DNA from: CBDDKZ01 sp965230415
Lineage (GTDB): Bacteria > Bacteroidota > Bacteroidia > Cytophagales > JAAEPT01
Reading direction: 5' to 3'
Length of the DNA stretch: 64,000 nucleotides
Assembly (NCBI GenBank): GCA_965230415.1
Contig: CBDDKZ010000005.1
Span: 4,092,001 to 4,156,000 of the forward strand
Shown: piece by piece, positions 62,485 through 64,000 of the stretch
Position numbering within the stretch: the first letter of the stretch is position 1
How the letters are laid out: each line of letters opens with the position of its first letter
Made by a program: the position numbers and the translations under genes
The notes under the pieces: generated by a model
Database searches by the model: none
The model's input: the letters and a program-made list of their open reading frames with translations, nothing else
What the model was told of the DNA's origin: nothing

Positions 62485-64000
62485 TTAAGGAACTAACAAA
62501 CGATCTACCTGTGAAATACCATCGGAAGTCACACGAGTGAGGTATATCCCGCTAGGGAATTGGCTCAGATTGATGCTGTTTTCTCCATAGATAGTTTTCA
62601 TTAGAACGCCATTGATGGTATAGAATTCAACTTTGAGGTCGGTCCCTTTATGTTCGACAATTAACAAGTTGCCTTGTGTGTGAAACGACGGCTCTGTAGG
62701 TTTATTTACCTCGTTTGCACTTAACCGGGCCGCACTAACCTGTATTTCGTCCGCTCCCATGTCCACGCCATTACCAAATATATTTTCGTTGTCGATATCA
62801 CGAAAGCGTGACACAGCGTCTATGGCGTCTACCGCTATTGATCCGGGCCAGATATGTAGATCTGCGGCTTCTCCCTGGCTTCCGTTGAACCAACTTGGAG
62901 CACCTGTTAATCCAGCCTCTTCAAAAACTGTTGAAGATTGTAATTGGCTCAGGTTTGCATATTGTACCCCGTTGATGGAAGCTGCCTGCGCTCCTCGAGC
63001 GTGGTAATATAAATTCATATCCAATGCCTGTGGAGTGGAGGTAGATGTAGAAACATCGAGATTTCCAGTGGTTTTAATACAGAAATCGTTAGCACTCGAA
63101 GAGTGCGTTTTGAAAATATTGCCTCGTACTCTTAAGCCGGGACCTTGTGCTTCAATCACTGTTTTTTTGGTGTTGAACGAGTTTTGTATAATTTGAAATA
63201 AATTGGTTGTACTTGCATCAGCCAATAGGCCCCTGTTCACGTTCCAAACGAAATTGTTATTCATAAGAAAGGTGACTGGTGCATTTCTTAGATTTACGGC
63301 AATTTGCGCACCTCCGCACTGAAATTTGTTGCGTTCCAGCTTTAAACCATATGCGTGGTCAACATCTACAATGATGGAGTTTGGACCCGAAGCACCTTCA
63401 ATTGAGCAGTCGCGAATGGCACAGTCTGACTGGAATGCATCAGAGGATACTCGAATAGCGCCCGCTGTTGTATTCTGACTAATGATTTCACTTTGCAGGA
63501 TTTCAATATCATAACAGTTTTCCAACCATACAGCTGCTGATTTTGAGAAAATCTTGCAGTTCACCAGTTCTTGCCCTCTACACGATGTAGCATGAATGCA
63601 GAAAGCATCTGATGCACCTGACATGCTATATAAGTCGCAGTTGAGCATTTCAGGCATTCTGCCTTCCTGAAAATTAGGCGCCGGAACAGGTAAAGAGCGT
63701 ACTACCACACCATAATGGTTTGAAATGGTCATTCCCTCGAAACTGGTAATTGCGGTCCATACCAAAATGCTGGATGGTGCCTGTCCGGGAGAACTTTGTA
63801 TAGTATTGATAAAAGTCTTTGACTTTCCCGCTCCATGGAAGTTAAGAACTGAGACATTGTCAAAGATCGGAATGGTAGGCCAATTATAAAAACCGGCATC
63901 AATGTAAATATTGTCATGATCATTGATCGTCTCATTGATGCGCAGATACTCATAAGAAGCGTAAGGAGCGTCAGATGTGCCTCTGCCCGGAGCATCGAGC
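62485..64000 (-). CDS. Secreted right-handed parallel beta-helix protein with T9SS sorting domain, 5' end cut by window edge
   Basis: The minus frame is open to the right edge, so the gene starts beyond the window; about 505 codons are visible. The visible part has pectate-lyase-like beta-helix repeats (for example NIYIDAGFYNWPTIPIFDNV, SAAVWLENCYDIEILQS, AIRDCSIEGASGPNSIIVDV, IFGNGVDMGADEI). The C-terminal T9SS type A domain is FYTINGVLMKTIYG with SINLSQFPSGIYLTRVTSDG and ends DRLLVP. It is probably a surface or secreted carbohydrate-binding or polysaccharide-degrading protein. No catalytic residues can be assigned. Confidence 0.85.
   Translation of the reverse strand, partial: LDAPGRGTSDAPYASYEYLRINETINDHDNIYIDAGFYNWPTIPIFDNVSVLNFHGAGKSKTFINTIQSSPGQAPSSILVWTAITSFEGMTISNHYGVVVRSLPVPAPNFQEGRMPEMLNCDLYSMSGASDAFCIHATSCRGQELVNCKIFSKSAAVWLENCYDIEILQSEIISQNTTAGAIRVSSDAFQSDCAIRDCSIEGASGPNSIIVDVDHAYGLKLERNKFQCGGAQIAVNLRNAPVTFLMNNNFVWNVNRGLLADASTTNLFQIIQNSFNTKKTVIEAQGPGLRVRGNIFKTHSSSANDFCIKTTGNLDVSTSTSTPQALDMNLYYHARGAQAASINGVQYANLSQLQSSTVFEEAGLTGAPSWFNGSQGEAADLHIWPGSIAVDAIDAVSRFRDIDNENIFGNGVDMGADEIQVSAARLSANEVNKPTEPSFHTQGNLLIVEHKGTDLKVEFYTINGVLMKTIYGENSINLSQFPSGIYLTRVTSDGISQVDRLLVP

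Noticed and set aside
63800..63850. GAGKSKTF segment resembling a P-loop in the beta-helix protein
   Set aside because: It lies inside a secreted beta-helix repeat protein and lacks the surrounding strand and Walker B. A chance match.

Overview
The window reads as a chromosomal segment of a member of the Bacteroidota, probably the Cytophagales. This is inferred from gene content, not from a database search. The evidence is: several secreted proteins ending in type IX secretion (T9SS) sorting domains; a lipoprotein form of the TamA barrel (TamL); a DUF6089-type barrel; a Bat-like VWA/TPR pair; promoters of the Bacteroidota form (TTTG/TTG, 18-20 bp, TAnnTTTG); few visible Shine-Dalgarno sequences; and modest G+C. 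There is no rRNA, no CRISPR array and no complete insertion sequence.

Positions 1-45,000 are mostly housekeeping genes in short operons. In order they are a sugar O-acetyltransferase (cut by the left edge), a small exported protein, murI, a long purF-type amidotransferase, a DEAD-box helicase, a bestrophin, an IscA-type Fe-S protein, methylmalonyl-CoA epimerase, thiL, a DUF2797 protein, a lipoprotein hydrolase and a T9SS trypsin-like protease. A minus-strand operon follows (M23 peptidase, CapA, MerR, dprA), then alaS, a TlpA-like lipoprotein, a thioesterase with a possible HolD-like partner, a DUF6089 barrel, pcm, and a sugar transferase-ribE-LytTR operon. After these come tamL-hemF-PAP2, a TrmH-type methyltransferase, purC-STAS-rnz, a toxin_YwqK/MORN-repeat protein, thiolase, the Bat-like pair, tRNA-Ser(GCT)-tRNA-Pro(TGG), and nadA-nadB-nrdJ.

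From tRNA-Arg(TCT) at 45,135 the window becomes accessory in character. A small HTH-like ORF sits directly after the tRNA, and a decayed copy of the same gene lies on the far side of a sugar MFS transporter. A membrane SpoIIE-type phosphatase and an unknown lipoprotein follow. The stretch 49,960-51,520 holds broken pieces of T9SS-type secreted proteins. Next is a compact redox/sulfur group: rhodanese, a 32-residue membrane peptide, DUF2892, an ICMT-like membrane methyltransferase and a Crp/Fnr regulator. A truncated Ig-like surface protein, a DUF72 protein and a GT87-like mannosyltransferase come next. The window ends with a 1246-residue secreted phospholipase D fused to a seven-repeat propeller and, cut by the right edge, a T9SS beta-helix protein.

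The observations most worth following up are: the PLD-propeller-T9SS fusion; the duplicated and decayed HTH-like gene next to tRNA-Arg; the highly structured leader of the tRNA-Ser/Pro operon; exact 17-residue tandem repeats in the BatC-like protein; a candidate DNA polymerase III psi subunit; and promoters whose -7 box lies almost on the start codon.
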